64,000 bases of DNA from positions 1 to 64,000 of the forward strand of contig NZ_QKOB01000008.1 of NCBI RefSeq assembly GCF_003226535.1. Direction: 5' to 3'. Shown here one piece after another: positions 53,129 to 61,454 of this stretch (its first letter is position 1; each line of letters begins with the position of its first letter). The notes under the pieces are model-generated. The model searched no databases and was not told the origin of the DNA. It worked only from the letters and a program-made list of their open reading frames with translations. The position numbers were made by a program, and so were the translations under genes. Source of the stretch: Meiothermus sp. Pnk-1. GTDB lineage: Bacteria; Deinococcota; Deinococci; Deinococcales; Thermaceae.

Positions 53129-54358
53129 ATGAACCATCCGTTGAAGAACATAGATTTCCGCTGGCTGCTCGCCTCGAGGGTCGCGGGCAACCTCAGCCTG
53201 GGGTTTGCCGAGGTGCCCCTCATGTGGTGGGTGCTGGAGACGACCGGCCAGGCTTCGCTGGTGGCGACGGTGGCGCTGATCGGGGCCATCGGGGCGTTGA
53301 TCGCGGCCCCCCTGGGCGGGGTCTGGGCCGACCGAGGCCACAAGAGGCACCTGATCCAGTTCACCTATGCCGCGGATGCCCTAGTGCAACTGGCGATGAT
53401 CTGGGGGATCGCCAGCGGCCACCTGGAGCTGTGGGGGGTTTACGTGCTGGTGGGGTTGGCCTCGCTTTTCGGAAACCTGCGCAGCCCAGCGCTAGGGGCT
53501 TTACAACCCCTGTTGCTCGAGCCCAACCAGTACCAGCAGGGCAACGCGGTGATGAGCTTGGCCACCACGCTAGGCATGGCCGCCTCGTTCGCCTTGGCTG
53601 GGACCGCCACCGGGTTTCTCGGGGTGGCCGGAGCCTTGTGGGTCGGGCTGGGCTTGGTGGTGCTGGCGGCGTTGCTGCTCATCCCCATCCGGGAGCCCCA
53701 AGTGCTCTCGCACACCGCGCATCAACAGCCTGCCAGGGCCATGCTCGAGGGGTTGCGCTTTATTCGGCGGACTCCGGTGGTGTTTTGGATCGTTGTGATC
53801 GCCATGCTCATCAACCTGATCCTAGCCCCCTTCGGAGCGCTGGCCGCCCCTTATGCCAAGGGACTGGGGGGTGGGGCCGCCGATTACGGACTGCTCACCG
53901 CGGCCTTGATGGTAGGGCAACTCGCCGGGCTGGTGATGATGAACTTCATTCGGATGAGAAACCCCTTCCTCACCTTTTTGCTCGGCACCTGGGGGCTGGC
54001 CGGAGGGGTGGGGCTGCTCGCCGTGGCGCCCCACCTGATCGTAGCGCTGGCGCTGTTGGCTCTGTTCGGCGTGGCGGCTTCCTTCATGAACGTGCAGGCC
54101 ATGACCTTGGCCCAGCAGGCCATCCCCAAGGAGATGATGGGACGGGTGTTCGGGGTGTTGCAGGGGCTCAACATGGGGGTGCAGCCGCTGGGCTTGGCGA
54201 CCACTTCGGGCCTGCTGGCGGTAATGGGGGTGCGGTCTATTTTCGCCGCGATGGGCGCTTTGATGCTGCTGGCCTCGCTGGCCTGGTTCCAGCGCCCGGT
54301 GCGCTCGGCCCTTAAGATTGCGGGTGCTTGGCCCGAAAGGGCGTTAGGAGGTAACTGA
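53129..54358 (+). CDS. MFS transporter (EntS-like drug/siderophore exporter group)
   Basis: The 409-residue protein has twelve TM helices and the motif 'GPLGGVWADRGHKRHLI'-type loop after TM2, as in macrolide or enterobactin exporters. 'PKEMMGRVFGVLQGLNMG' appears in the second half. It shares a one-base overlap with the DUF2089 gene and sits in the SHOCT-like operon. The substrate is unknown. Confidence 0.83.
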   Translation: MNHPLKNIDFRWLLASRVAGNLSLGFAEVPLMWWVLETTGQASLVATVALIGAIGALIAAPLGGVWADRGHKRHLIQFTYAADALVQLAMIWGIASGHLELWGVYVLVGLASLFGNLRSPALGALQPLLLEPNQYQQGNAVMSLATTLGMAASFALAGTATGFLGVAGALWVGLGLVVLAALLLIPIREPQVLSHTAHQQPARAMLEGLRFIRRTPVVFWIVVIAMLINLILAPFGALAAPYAKGLGGGAADYGLLTAALMVGQLAGLVMMNFIRMRNPFLTFLLGTWGLAGGVGLLAVAPHLIVALALLALFGVAASFMNVQAMTLAQQAIPKEMMGRVFGVLQGLNMGVQPLGLATTSGLLAVMGVRSIFAAMGALMLLASLAWFQRPVRSALKIAGAWPERALGGN

Positions 54359-54762
54359 TGCGAATCTATCCCATGCCCACTTCTTGCCCCGCTTGCCGCA
54401 GCCGGTTGCGGGTGAGCAGGCTGGTCTGCTCCAACCCCGATTGCCGTAGCGAAATCAGGGGCGAGTTCGAGGTCAACGAGTTTGCCTTGTTGCCTCCCGA
54501 ACCGCTCGAGTTCCTGCGGCTTTATATCAAGAGCGGGGGTAACCTGAAAAAAGTCGAGAGCATCCTGGGGGTTTCGTACCCCACCGTACGGGCTCGCTTC
54601 AAAGATATGCTGTACGCCCTAGGCTACGAGATGCCTGACGAGCCCGAGCCCCCCCAGCCCGACCTGGCCAAGGAGCGCTCGGATATCCTCTCTGCGCTCG
54701 AGAGGGGAGAGATCACCCCTGAGGAGGCCAACCTCCGGCTACGGGCGCTCAGGCGCAGATGA
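54358..54762 (+). CDS. DUF2089 protein: zinc ribbon plus helix-turn-helix plus SHOCT-like hairpin
   Basis: The 134-residue protein starts with a zinc ribbon (CPACRSRL and CSNPDC). A helix-turn-helix region ('GNLKKVESILGVSYPTVRARF') follows, and the C-terminal helical hairpin reads KERSDILSALERGEITPEEA. That last segment matches the N-terminal hairpins of three upstream operon products. The layout points to a DNA-binding regulator whose hairpin could contact its effectors, which is inference. GGAGG precedes the ATG, which overlaps the MFS stop. Confidence 0.78.
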   Translation: MRIYPMPTSCPACRSRLRVSRLVCSNPDCRSEIRGEFEVNEFALLPPEPLEFLRLYIKSGGNLKKVESILGVSYPTVRARFKDMLYALGYEMPDEPEPPQPDLAKERSDILSALERGEITPEEANLRLRALRRR

Positions 54763-54767
54763 GGCGT

Positions 54768-56195
54768 TTAGGCCAGGGTGGGCAGCGGTTTTTCCGCCCG
54801 CCGCAGGGAGACGCTGAAGGTCGAGCCCTTGCCGAGTTCGCTCTCCACCCAGACCGCCCCCCCGTGGGCCTCTACGATGGCCTTCACGATGGAAAGCCCC
54901 AGCCCGCTGCCTCCACGTTCGCGGTCGCGGGCCTTGTCCACCCGGTAAAAGCGCTCGAAGAGGTGGGGGAGGTGCTCGGGGGGGATGCCCTCCCCGTTAT
55001 CCTCGACGCGGATCACCACCCGTTCCCGCAGGTCGCGGGCCACCAGGCGGATCTCGCTGGCCTGGGCTTTCTGGGCGTTAGAGACCATGTTGGCGAAGAC
55101 CTGGTGCAACCTTTCCACGTCTCCTAGCACCCACAGGTCCTCGGAGACCTCGAGCTGAATCCTCCCCCCCCGGGGGAAGCTCTGCCCGTACTCCTCAGCG
55201 ATTTCGGCCAGTAGGGTGTGCAGGTGCACCGGGGAAAGCTCCACCCGCCAGGTCCCGCCCGTCTTGGAAAGCTCGAGCAGATCCCCCACCAGCTTTTTCA
55301 TCCGCTCGCCCTCGCGCCTGACGATCTCCAGGCTCTCCCGCTGCTGCTCGGTAAGCGGGGTACGTCGCAGCAGGTAGCTCACGTGGCCCAGAATCGCCGT
55401 GACCGGGGTGCGCAGCTCGTGCGAAGCGTCGGCCAGGAAGCGGGTCTGGGTTTCCCAGGATTCCTCCAAGCGGGCCAACATCCCGTTCAAGGCCCGTACC
55501 AGGGCGGCCACTTCGTTGTTGCCCTCGAGCTCGGGCAGCTTGGTGGGGCGTTCGCTCATCTGTTCTGCTCGCCTAGCCACCCACTCGAGGGGCGCGAGGG
55601 TGCGGCTCATCAAGCGATAGGCCATCCACGCTCCCAGTACCAAAACGATCAGCGCGGTGGCGGTATAGATGCGGGCCAGTTGGTCCAGGGTGAAGTCTAT
55701 AGATTCGGTGGGGCGGCCCACCGTCGAGATGACGAAATCGCCCCCGCTTCCCTGGAGCAGCACCGCGTTGACCAGCAGGTTGATCCGCCCGCCCTGCTCG
55801 AGGGGCAGCGACAAGGTGGTCCAGGTCTCTCCTTTGGAGAGTAACTCCTCATACGCCCGCTTGGGCAGCACCAAGCGCTGGTTGGGTTGCAACAAGGGGC
55901 CCTTGACCACCTCAACTGCCGAGAGCAGGTCGGGCAGGGTGGGTTTGCCGCTGCGGATGAAGCCGTAGTCAATCTGCGAGTAGACGTTAGCGGGCAGGGC
56001 CAATTTGAGAATATCCACCACCTGAACCTGCTCCCCGATGAGGCGGATGACCTGCTGGGTGGAAGCCTGGATCTCGCTGCGCAGGTTGCGGTAGAGGAAG
56101 CCTTGCAGCAGCCCGTACACCACCGCGCCGATCAGGGCCAGCGAGGCCATCAGCAAGGCCACGGTGAGCAGGGTGACACGGGTGCGCAGGGTCAT
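54768..56195 (-). CDS. Sensor histidine kinase (third pair)
   Basis: The 475-residue kinase has TM helices at about 8-30 and 180-200 around a sensor loop of 150 residues. A HAMP domain, the H-box DASHELRTPVTAILG and the ATPase boxes NMVSNAQKA, EDNGEGIPPEHL and SGLGLSIV follow. It is read convergently toward the DUF2089 operon. The regulator gene lies 34 bp upstream. The signal is unknown, but the neighbours suggest envelope stress. Confidence 0.9.
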   Translation of the reverse strand: MTLRTRVTLLTVALLMASLALIGAVVYGLLQGFLYRNLRSEIQASTQQVIRLIGEQVQVVDILKLALPANVYSQIDYGFIRSGKPTLPDLLSAVEVVKGPLLQPNQRLVLPKRAYEELLSKGETWTTLSLPLEQGGRINLLVNAVLLQGSGGDFVISTVGRPTESIDFTLDQLARIYTATALIVLVLGAWMAYRLMSRTLAPLEWVARRAEQMSERPTKLPELEGNNEVAALVRALNGMLARLEESWETQTRFLADASHELRTPVTAILGHVSYLLRRTPLTEQQRESLEIVRREGERMKKLVGDLLELSKTGGTWRVELSPVHLHTLLAEIAEEYGQSFPRGGRIQLEVSEDLWVLGDVERLHQVFANMVSNAQKAQASEIRLVARDLRERVVIRVEDNGEGIPPEHLPHLFERFYRVDKARDRERGGSGLGLSIVKAIVEAHGGAVWVESELGKGSTFSVSLRRAEKPLPTLA

Positions 56196-56229
56196 GGGGC
56201 AGCTAAACGCCTAACGCAGGCAAAGGGCC

Positions 56230-56913
56230 TTAGTCCTCTCGAAGAACGTAGCCCACCCCGCGCACGGTATGGATCAGGCGGCGCTCGCCGACGCCCTCGA
56301 GCTTCTTGCGCAGGTAACCGATGTACACGTCCACCACGTTGCTGCCGCCTTGGTAACCGGGCCAGACCTTCTCCTCGATCTCGAAGCGGCTGAAAACTTT
56401 GCCCGGGCTTTTGGCGAGGAGTTCCAACAGCTCGAACTCCTTGTTGGAAAGCTCGATGCGGCGGCCTGCACGGTAGACCTCGCGGCCCTCGAGGTTGATG
56501 ATGAGGTCGGCGACCCGGATCTCCCCGGTGATGGCCGGGGTCACCCGGCGCAGGTGGGCGCGGATACGGGCCAGGAGTTCCTCGATGGAGAAGGGCTTGA
56601 CCAGGTAGTCGTCGGCTCCGGCGTCGAGGCCTTCCACCTTGTCTTCTACGCGGTCTTTGGCGGTAAGGATCAGGATCGGCACGTTAGAGGTCTTGCGGAT
56701 ACGCCGCGCCACTTCGATGCCGTCCATTACCGGCAACATTAGATCTAGGACCACCAGGTTGGGATTGGTCTCGCGAAATCGGGAAAGCCCGGTGATGCCG
56801 TCGTAGGCTACCTCGGTCCGGTAGCCCTCGGCTTGCAGCTCGAGTTCTATAAACCGAGCGATGTCTTTCTCGTCTTCGACGATGAGGATCAAGGGCTGTT
56901 CCATAGACTCCAT
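56230..56913 (-). CDS. OmpR-family response regulator (third pair)
   Basis: The 227-residue protein has a receiver with EDEKD pocket, phospho-Asp in [13 protein letters not shown] and KPFS switch. A winged helix ending '[13 protein letters not shown]' and '[12 protein letters not shown]' follows. I chose the ATG at 56913, with TACCCT at 56925-56920 ahead (near-leaderless); 56904 is an alternative. A perfect 12-bp palindrome lies at 56933-56944. Confidence 0.92.
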   Translation of the reverse strand: MESMEQPLILIVEDEKDIARFIELELQAEGYRTEVAYDGITGLSRFRETNPNLVVLDLMLPVMDGIEVARRIRKTSNVPILILTAKDRVEDKVEGLDAGADDYLVKPFSIEELLARIRAHLRRVTPAITGEIRVADLIINLEGREVYRAGRRIELSNKEFELLELLAKSPGKVFSRFEIEEKVWPGYQGGSNVVDVYIGYLRKKLEGVGERRLIHTVRGVGYVLRED

Positions 56914-56932
56914 GCTAGCAGGGTAGGCGACA

Positions 56933-56944
56933 TTCTCATGAGAA
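56933..56944. promoter_or_regulatory. Perfect palindrome upstream of the response-regulator gene
   Basis: TTCTCATGAGAA is its own reverse complement and sits just upstream of the -10 TACCCT. The half TTCTCATGA also occurs at about 53123, at the start of the MFS gene. The neighbouring intergenic DNA (56986-57108) is AT-rich, with further ATTCT strings. Confidence 0.45.
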
Positions 56945-57108
56945 GTGGCCCAGAGGGTTAAGGAACCCCTCAATTTATGGGCCAAACCATTCTAATCTCA
57001 TATTCTCCGGTAGAAATCCAAGGCCGAGCTTGCCCGCGCCGGGGCTGATGAATCAAAAAACCCTTGTAATGCAAAAGTTAGATTTTACTGAATATAATCC
57101 AATGAAGA

Positions 57109-57735
57109 TTATTTGCAATACAACGCCAGCACCGCCAGGTACATGAAGATGCTCCCGGCCAGCACGAAGAGGTGCCATAGGCCATGGAAGCCGACTGCTT
57201 GAGGCCAAGGATCAGGCCACTTGGTGGCGTAATTGATCGCACCCAAGGTATACGCCAGACCTCCAGCGATCAGCCAGACCAGGGCCCAGAGGTTGAGGTC
57301 GAGCCTGGGCCAGAAAAACACCACCAACCAACCCAGACCTACGTAACTCAGCGTGTAGAGCCAGCGTGGAGCTTTGAGCACGAGCACCCGGAAGAGCACC
57401 CCGAATATCGCCAGCCCCCATACGATGCCCAGAGCCCAGGGCCTCCAGGAAGGCTCGAGCCCCTGCAGCACCACCGGGGTGTAGGTTCCTGCGATGAACA
57501 AGAATATAGCCGCGTGATCCAGGCGGCGCAGGCCCTGTAAGGCTTTCTCCGAGACCTTAAGGGCATGGTACAGAGAGGAGGAAGCGTACATCACGGTCAT
57601 GGAGACCCCGAACACCAAGGCCCCCACCCACTTGGCGGTATCTCCCTGCGAGAGCAAAAGCAAGACGATGGTACCTATCAGGGCCAACACCGCACCGGTG
57701 AGGTGAGAGTAGGTATTGAAGGGTTCCCGAACCAT
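57109..57735 (-). CDS. Hemolysin III / PAQR-type membrane protein
   Basis: The 208-residue protein has seven TM helices. The family residues are present: 'NTYSHLTGAVLALIG', SSSLYHALK, 'LDHAAIFLFIAGTYTP' and the C-terminal GFHGLWHLFVLAGS, with a His/Asp set that may bind metal. I chose the ATG at 57735, with TATAAGAT ahead. The family's role in bacteria is unsettled. It lies downstream of the CstR-like gene but has its own promoter. Confidence 0.88.
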   Translation of the reverse strand: MVREPFNTYSHLTGAVLALIGTIVLLLLSQGDTAKWVGALVFGVSMTVMYASSSLYHALKVSEKALQGLRRLDHAAIFLFIAGTYTPVVLQGLEPSWRPWALGIVWGLAIFGVLFRVLVLKAPRWLYTLSYVGLGWLVVFFWPRLDLNLWALVWLIAGGLAYTLGAINYATKWPDPWPQAVGFHGLWHLFVLAGSIFMYLAVLALYCK

Positions 57736-57793
57736 TTGCAAATCTTATAGCAAGCTTTGTTAAACTGAATGTGAAAAACGGCAAAGCTGTATT

Positions 57794-58042
57794 TCAGCGC
57801 AGGAGCCGCACGGCCTCGAGGACCGTCTTGGGGTCTTGCTGCCCGCGCGAGCGGCACTCTTCCAGGAAGTTTTCCAGCACCAGATCGCCGATCCCGTCCA
57901 GTGCGCCGCGAATTCCTGCCAGCAAGGTGAGGATCTCGGTGCAGGGGCGATCCTCCTCGACCATCTTGCTAAGCCCCCGTACTTGACCCTCCAGACGGCG
58001 CAAGCGGTTCAAAATCTTCTGTTTGTCCGCAGTTGGGGTCAT
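57794..58042 (-). CDS. CsoR-family repressor, CstR-like (persulfide-sensing type)
   Basis: The 82-residue all-helical repressor has the CsoR fold ('NRLRRLEGQVRGLSKMVEEDRPC'). The two Cys (RPCTEIL and LEECRSRG) are kept, but the copper-ligand His of CsoR is Phe or Asn here (LENFLEEC). In CstR this two-Cys arrangement senses persulfides. The operon of rhodaneses and the TATACCC-type operator at 59953 agree. Its ATG overlaps the stop of the Lgt-TlpA fusion. Confidence 0.85.
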   Translation of the reverse strand: MTPTADKQKILNRLRRLEGQVRGLSKMVEEDRPCTEILTLLAGIRGALDGIGDLVLENFLEECRSRGQQDPKTVLEAVRLLR

Positions 58043-58854
58043 GGTGGGGGTACCTCCGCTAGAAGCTCGACCAACTGGACTCGATTCAAGCCGCCCAGGT
58101 GGCGGGTTTTCACGCTCCCATCGGCCCCAATGAGCAAGGTCGTGGGCAGGCCCGAGACCTCGAGCCTTCTTTGCACCTCCCCGGCGTCCAGGTAGGCGGT
58201 GCCGATGCCGACCCCGTCGAGGTATGCGCGCACGGTGGGAGCGTCTTCGCCGGAGTTGAGGAATACGATGGGGTAGCCCTGCTTGGCGTACTCCGCCAAT
58301 AGCGGCATCTCTGCACGGCACGGTGGGCACCAGCTAGCCCAGACGTTGATCAATAGCGGCTTAGGCAGATCCTTCCAAGCTACCAGCTGTACGCTACCGT
58401 CGGGGGCTAGGCGTTCCAGCTTGAAGTCTGGGGGTAGAGCCTGGGCCGCTCGGCCGGGTACGGGCTTGAGCAGCTGAGGGATCAAGGCGATGCCCACCGC
58501 CAGGGCCCCGGCGGGTAGAAGCCGGGGGGATTCTCCCCGCAAACGCCACCAGGCGACTAGACCTGCCCCAAGAAGCCCCCACCCCCAGGCGAAGCCCCCG
58601 CTGCGCATGTCTACTAAGGTGACCAACGCCGGGAAGAGGCCACCGTGCAAAAAGGCCTGAGGATGCTCGAGGGCGTACCCTAGCCGGGCTGCCAGTACCC
58701 CAGCTAACGCCGTTTGCCAGGCGGCGGCCTCCAGCCTGGGCTGCCGTAGCCGACCCGCCAGGATCAGGAAGACCAGCAAGCCCAAGATCAGCGAGAAGCG
58801 GCTCCACTCGATGACCAGTGGCCCTAGCCGTAGCGCGTCAGGGGTAAGGTTCAT
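58039..58854 (-). CDS. Fusion of Lgt-like membrane region with TlpA-type thioredoxin domain
   Basis: The 271-residue protein has about five hydrophobic spans in residues 1-140, starting 'LGPLVIEWSRFSLILGLLVFLIL' and 'GWGLLGAGLVAWW', which resembles prolipoprotein diacylglyceryl transferase but is too short and lacks its catalytic set. Residues 150-271 form a TlpA-like thioredoxin with NVWASWCPPCRAEMPL. It probably reduces or shuttles sulfur outside the membrane. It overlaps its neighbours on both sides. Confidence 0.75.
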   Translation of the reverse strand: MNLTPDALRLGPLVIEWSRFSLILGLLVFLILAGRLRQPRLEAAAWQTALAGVLAARLGYALEHPQAFLHGGLFPALVTLVDMRSGGFAWGWGLLGAGLVAWWRLRGESPRLLPAGALAVGIALIPQLLKPVPGRAAQALPPDFKLERLAPDGSVQLVAWKDLPKPLLINVWASWCPPCRAEMPLLAEYAKQGYPIVFLNSGEDAPTVRAYLDGVGIGTAYLDAGEVQRRLEVSGLPTTLLIGADGSVKTRHLGGLNRVQLVELLAEVPPP

Positions 58855-59222
58855 CGCCTAACCGGATACCCGGCCGCCTGCCAAGCCAGCAGGCCACCCT
58901 GGACGTTGTGAATATTGCTAAAGCCCTTGCTTACCAAAATCTGACTGGCTTGGGCGGAGCGGTTCCCGCTGCGACAGATCACGTAGACCGGGAGGTTTCT
59001 GGGGATTTCGGCAGCGCGCTGGGCAAGCTGTCCCAAGGGGATCAGCTTGGCTCCTGCGACGTGCCCGGCGGCGAACTCGTAAGGCTCCCGCACATCCAGG
59101 ATGAATTTGGGAGAGCGGGCCTGGTAGAGTTGCTGTACGCTCACGTTTTGATAGCCAGCCTGGGCCATCGCGCCCACCAGCCCCAGCAGGACCAAGACGA
59201 GCGGAGAAAGCTTCAGCTTCAC
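58851..59222 (-). CDS. Secreted single-domain rhodanese
   Basis: The 123-residue protein has a signal peptide (about 1-22). One rhodanese domain follows, with DVREPYEFAAGHVAGA and the active-site loop CRSGNRS. It should accept or pass a sulfane sulfur in the periplasm. The GTG start overlaps the previous gene's TGA. It is one of five rhodanese-type products within 4 kb. Confidence 0.87.
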   Translation of the reverse strand: MKLKLSPLVLVLLGLVGAMAQAGYQNVSVQQLYQARSPKFILDVREPYEFAAGHVAGAKLIPLGQLAQRAAEIPRNLPVYVICRSGNRSAQASQILVSKGFSNIHNVQGGLLAWQAAGYPVRR

Positions 59223-59902
59223 GCTCCGACCCCTACTCCGGCAGCCTTGAGGGCGCCCTCCAGGAACACCCGCTCGGGCTGAGCCCCCAGCACCCGCTCC
59301 GTCCCCTGCCCGAGGATGACGGTGTCGGGCACCCCGGAGATACGGTACTGCTGCGAAAGCCGCGGGAACTCGTTGGCCTCGATGCCTTCGGCCACTACGT
59401 GGGGGTTGTGGAAGGCGAAGCGGAAAGCGGTGAGCACGGCGCGGGGGCAGTAGGGGCAGGTGGGGGTGACGAAGCTTTGCATCCGCACCGGCTGGGTAAT
59501 CTTTTGCAGCTCGCCCTGGCTCTTCTCGCCCAGGCCGCTCTGCCCAGTACCCAGCATGAGCAAGGTCTCGATCAGGGTGCTGAACTCGTACCCGGCAGGT
59601 AAGCCGATAAAGCGGATATTGCTGCGGCTCGAGCCCGCCTCCCGCAGCAGGATGGTGGGGGCCAGCTTCAGGCCCAGGGCCTGGGCTTCGGGGTCGGAGA
59701 GGGGCTTCTCCACCACCGCGAGGTGCTCGTTGAGGGCCGCCACTTCCTTTAAAAGACCCAGGGTCTCCTCTTGCATTCCCGGTTCGTCTTGGCCCGGCAG
59801 GATAAGGCCGCTCCCTTTGAAAACCACTAGCTCTACTGGATTTTGGATGGGGGCTAAGGCCTGGCGCACTTGGGCTTGGGTTTTCTCGTCTAAGAAGTTC
59901 AT
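59219..59902 (-). CDS. Thioredoxin-fold protein disulfide oxidoreductase (CPYC)
   Basis: The 227-residue protein resembles the two-domain PDO family of thermophiles. The second domain has the active site VTPTCPYCPRAV, and the first lacks a CxxC (it has only FKGSGLILPG). It ends 'ISGVPDTVILGQGTERVLGA', with the cis-Pro loop. It is likely cytosolic and handles disulfides or persulfides. I chose the ATG at 59902 with AAGGAG ahead. It leads the leftward sulfur operon. Confidence 0.82.
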   Translation of the reverse strand: MNFLDEKTQAQVRQALAPIQNPVELVVFKGSGLILPGQDEPGMQEETLGLLKEVAALNEHLAVVEKPLSDPEAQALGLKLAPTILLREAGSSRSNIRFIGLPAGYEFSTLIETLLMLGTGQSGLGEKSQGELQKITQPVRMQSFVTPTCPYCPRAVLTAFRFAFHNPHVVAEGIEANEFPRLSQQYRISGVPDTVILGQGTERVLGAQPERVFLEGALKAAGVGVGA

Positions 59903-59927
59903 GTAAGCTCCTTGGGTTTCCTGGGTA

Positions 59928-59979
59928 TATACCCCCCAGGGATATTTGACAGTATACCCCCTATGGGTATAACATGCAA
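59928..59979. promoter_or_regulatory. Divergent promoters and CstR/CsoR-type operators
   Basis: Operator 1 reads TATACCCCCTATGGGTATA (59953-59971), with arms TATACCC/GGGTATA and a 5-base centre. Operator 2 (59928-59945) is a weaker TATACCC...GGGATAT. Rightward, TTGACA (59946-59951) and TATAAC (59968-59973) serve the start at 59982. Leftward, TTGCAT (59979-59974) and TATACT (59956-59951) serve 59902. Operator 1 covers both -10 regions. Confidence 0.85.
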
Positions 59980-59981
59980 CC

Positions 59982-61424
59982 ATGTTGTTCAAACAGATCT
60001 ACGAGGAAGGATTGGCCCAGGCCAGCTACCTGATCGGCTGCCAGGCCAGTGGCGAGGCGGTGGTGGTAGACCCAAGGCGGGATGTCCAGGTTTATCTCGA
60101 GGAGGCCCAGAAAAACGGCCTGAAGATCGTGGCCATCACCGAGACCCACATCCATGCCGACTACCTCTCGGGAGCCCGTGAGCTGGCCAAAGCCACCGGC
60201 GCTAGGCTGTATCTCTCCGACGAGGGCGACGAGAACTGGAAGTACAGGGGCCTGGAGGGCTTCGACCACCAACCCCTCAAGGACGGTGACCAGATTCGGG
60301 TGGGCAACGTCACCCTCACCGCCGTCCACACCCCGGGCCATACCCCCGAGCACCTGGGCTTTTTGGTGCAGGACGGGGCTGCGGCCAGCGAGCCCGGCTT
60401 CTTGCTGAGTGGCGACTTCGTGTTCGTGGGGGATATCGGCCGCCCCGACCTGCTGGAAGAGGCCGCCGGCATTCTGGGCACCGCCGAGCCGGGGGCCAGG
60501 CGGATGTTCAAGAGCCTGAAGGAGAAGTTCCTCACCCTGCCCGACTACGTGCAGGTCTGGCCCGGCCACGGCGCGGGCTCGGCCTGCGGCAAGGCCTTGG
60601 GTGCGGTGCCCTCCAGCACCGTCGGTTACGAGCGGCGCTTCGCTTGGTGGGCCGACTATCTGGCCAGGGACGACGAGGCGGGTTTTGTGAAGGCCCTCCT
60701 CTCTGGCCAGCCCGAGGCCCCCAGCTACTTTGCCGAGATGAAGCGCCTCAACCGCGACGGGATGCCGATTCTGGGCGGGTTGCCCAAACCCCAGCCGCTC
60801 ACCCCGGAAGCCTTCCAGAAGAGGCTGGCCGAAGGGGCGCTGCTGGTGGATACCCGCGACAAGCTGGCCTTCGCCGGGGGGCACCTCAAGGGGGCCATCA
60901 ACATTCCCGCGGGCAATAACTTCTCCACCTGGGCGGGCTGGCTCTTGCCCTACGAGCGCGACCTCGTGCTCTTGGCCAGCCCCGAGCGGGTGGAGGAGTT
61001 GGTGAAGCAGCTCATCCGCATCGGGCTCGACCGGGTGGTGGGGTTCATTCCGGGCCTCGAGGGTTACGCCCAGGGCGAGCTCGAGACCGTTCCCCAGCTC
61101 ACCGCCGCCGAAGCCAAAGCCCTGTGGGAAAAGGGCGAGGCCGTCATCCTAGATGTGCGCGGGGCCGATGAATACATAGCCGGACACATCCCCGGCGCAC
61201 AAAACCTCCACGCCGGGCGGGTGATGAGGAGGCTGAGCCAGATCCCCAAGGACAGACCGGTGGTGGTGCATTGCCTGGGTGGGGATCGCTCCTCCACCGC
61301 CATCAGCGCCCTGCTGGCCGCCGGCTTCACCAACGTCATCAACCTCACCGGGGGGATCAGGGCCTGGCGGGAGCACGGCTTCCCCACCGAGAAGGGGGAG
61401 GCGCGCCAGGCGGTGGGGGCCTGA
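59982..61424 (+). CDS. CstB-like persulfide dioxygenase fused to two rhodanese domains
   Basis: The 480-residue protein has an ETHE1-type metallo-beta-lactamase domain (1-255) with THIHADYLSG, TPGHTPEHLG and 'SGDFVFVGDIGRPDLL' iron-binding motifs. A degenerate rhodanese (265-360, no Cys, LLASPERVEELV) and an active one (VVVHCLGGDRSS, about 430) follow. It should oxidise persulfides to sulfite or thiosulfate, as CstB does in Staphylococcus. It is near-leaderless and under the CstR-type operator. Confidence 0.9.
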   Translation: MLFKQIYEEGLAQASYLIGCQASGEAVVVDPRRDVQVYLEEAQKNGLKIVAITETHIHADYLSGARELAKATGARLYLSDEGDENWKYRGLEGFDHQPLKDGDQIRVGNVTLTAVHTPGHTPEHLGFLVQDGAAASEPGFLLSGDFVFVGDIGRPDLLEEAAGILGTAEPGARRMFKSLKEKFLTLPDYVQVWPGHGAGSACGKALGAVPSSTVGYERRFAWWADYLARDDEAGFVKALLSGQPEAPSYFAEMKRLNRDGMPILGGLPKPQPLTPEAFQKRLAEGALLVDTRDKLAFAGGHLKGAINIPAGNNFSTWAGWLLPYERDLVLLASPERVEELVKQLIRIGLDRVVGFIPGLEGYAQGELETVPQLTAAEAKALWEKGEAVILDVRGADEYIAGHIPGAQNLHAGRVMRRLSQIPKDRPVVVHCLGGDRSSTAISALLAAGFTNVINLTGGIRAWREHGFPTEKGEARQAVGA

Positions 61425-61454
61425 CCGACTCGGAGCCTCCCAAAAGGACGTACC

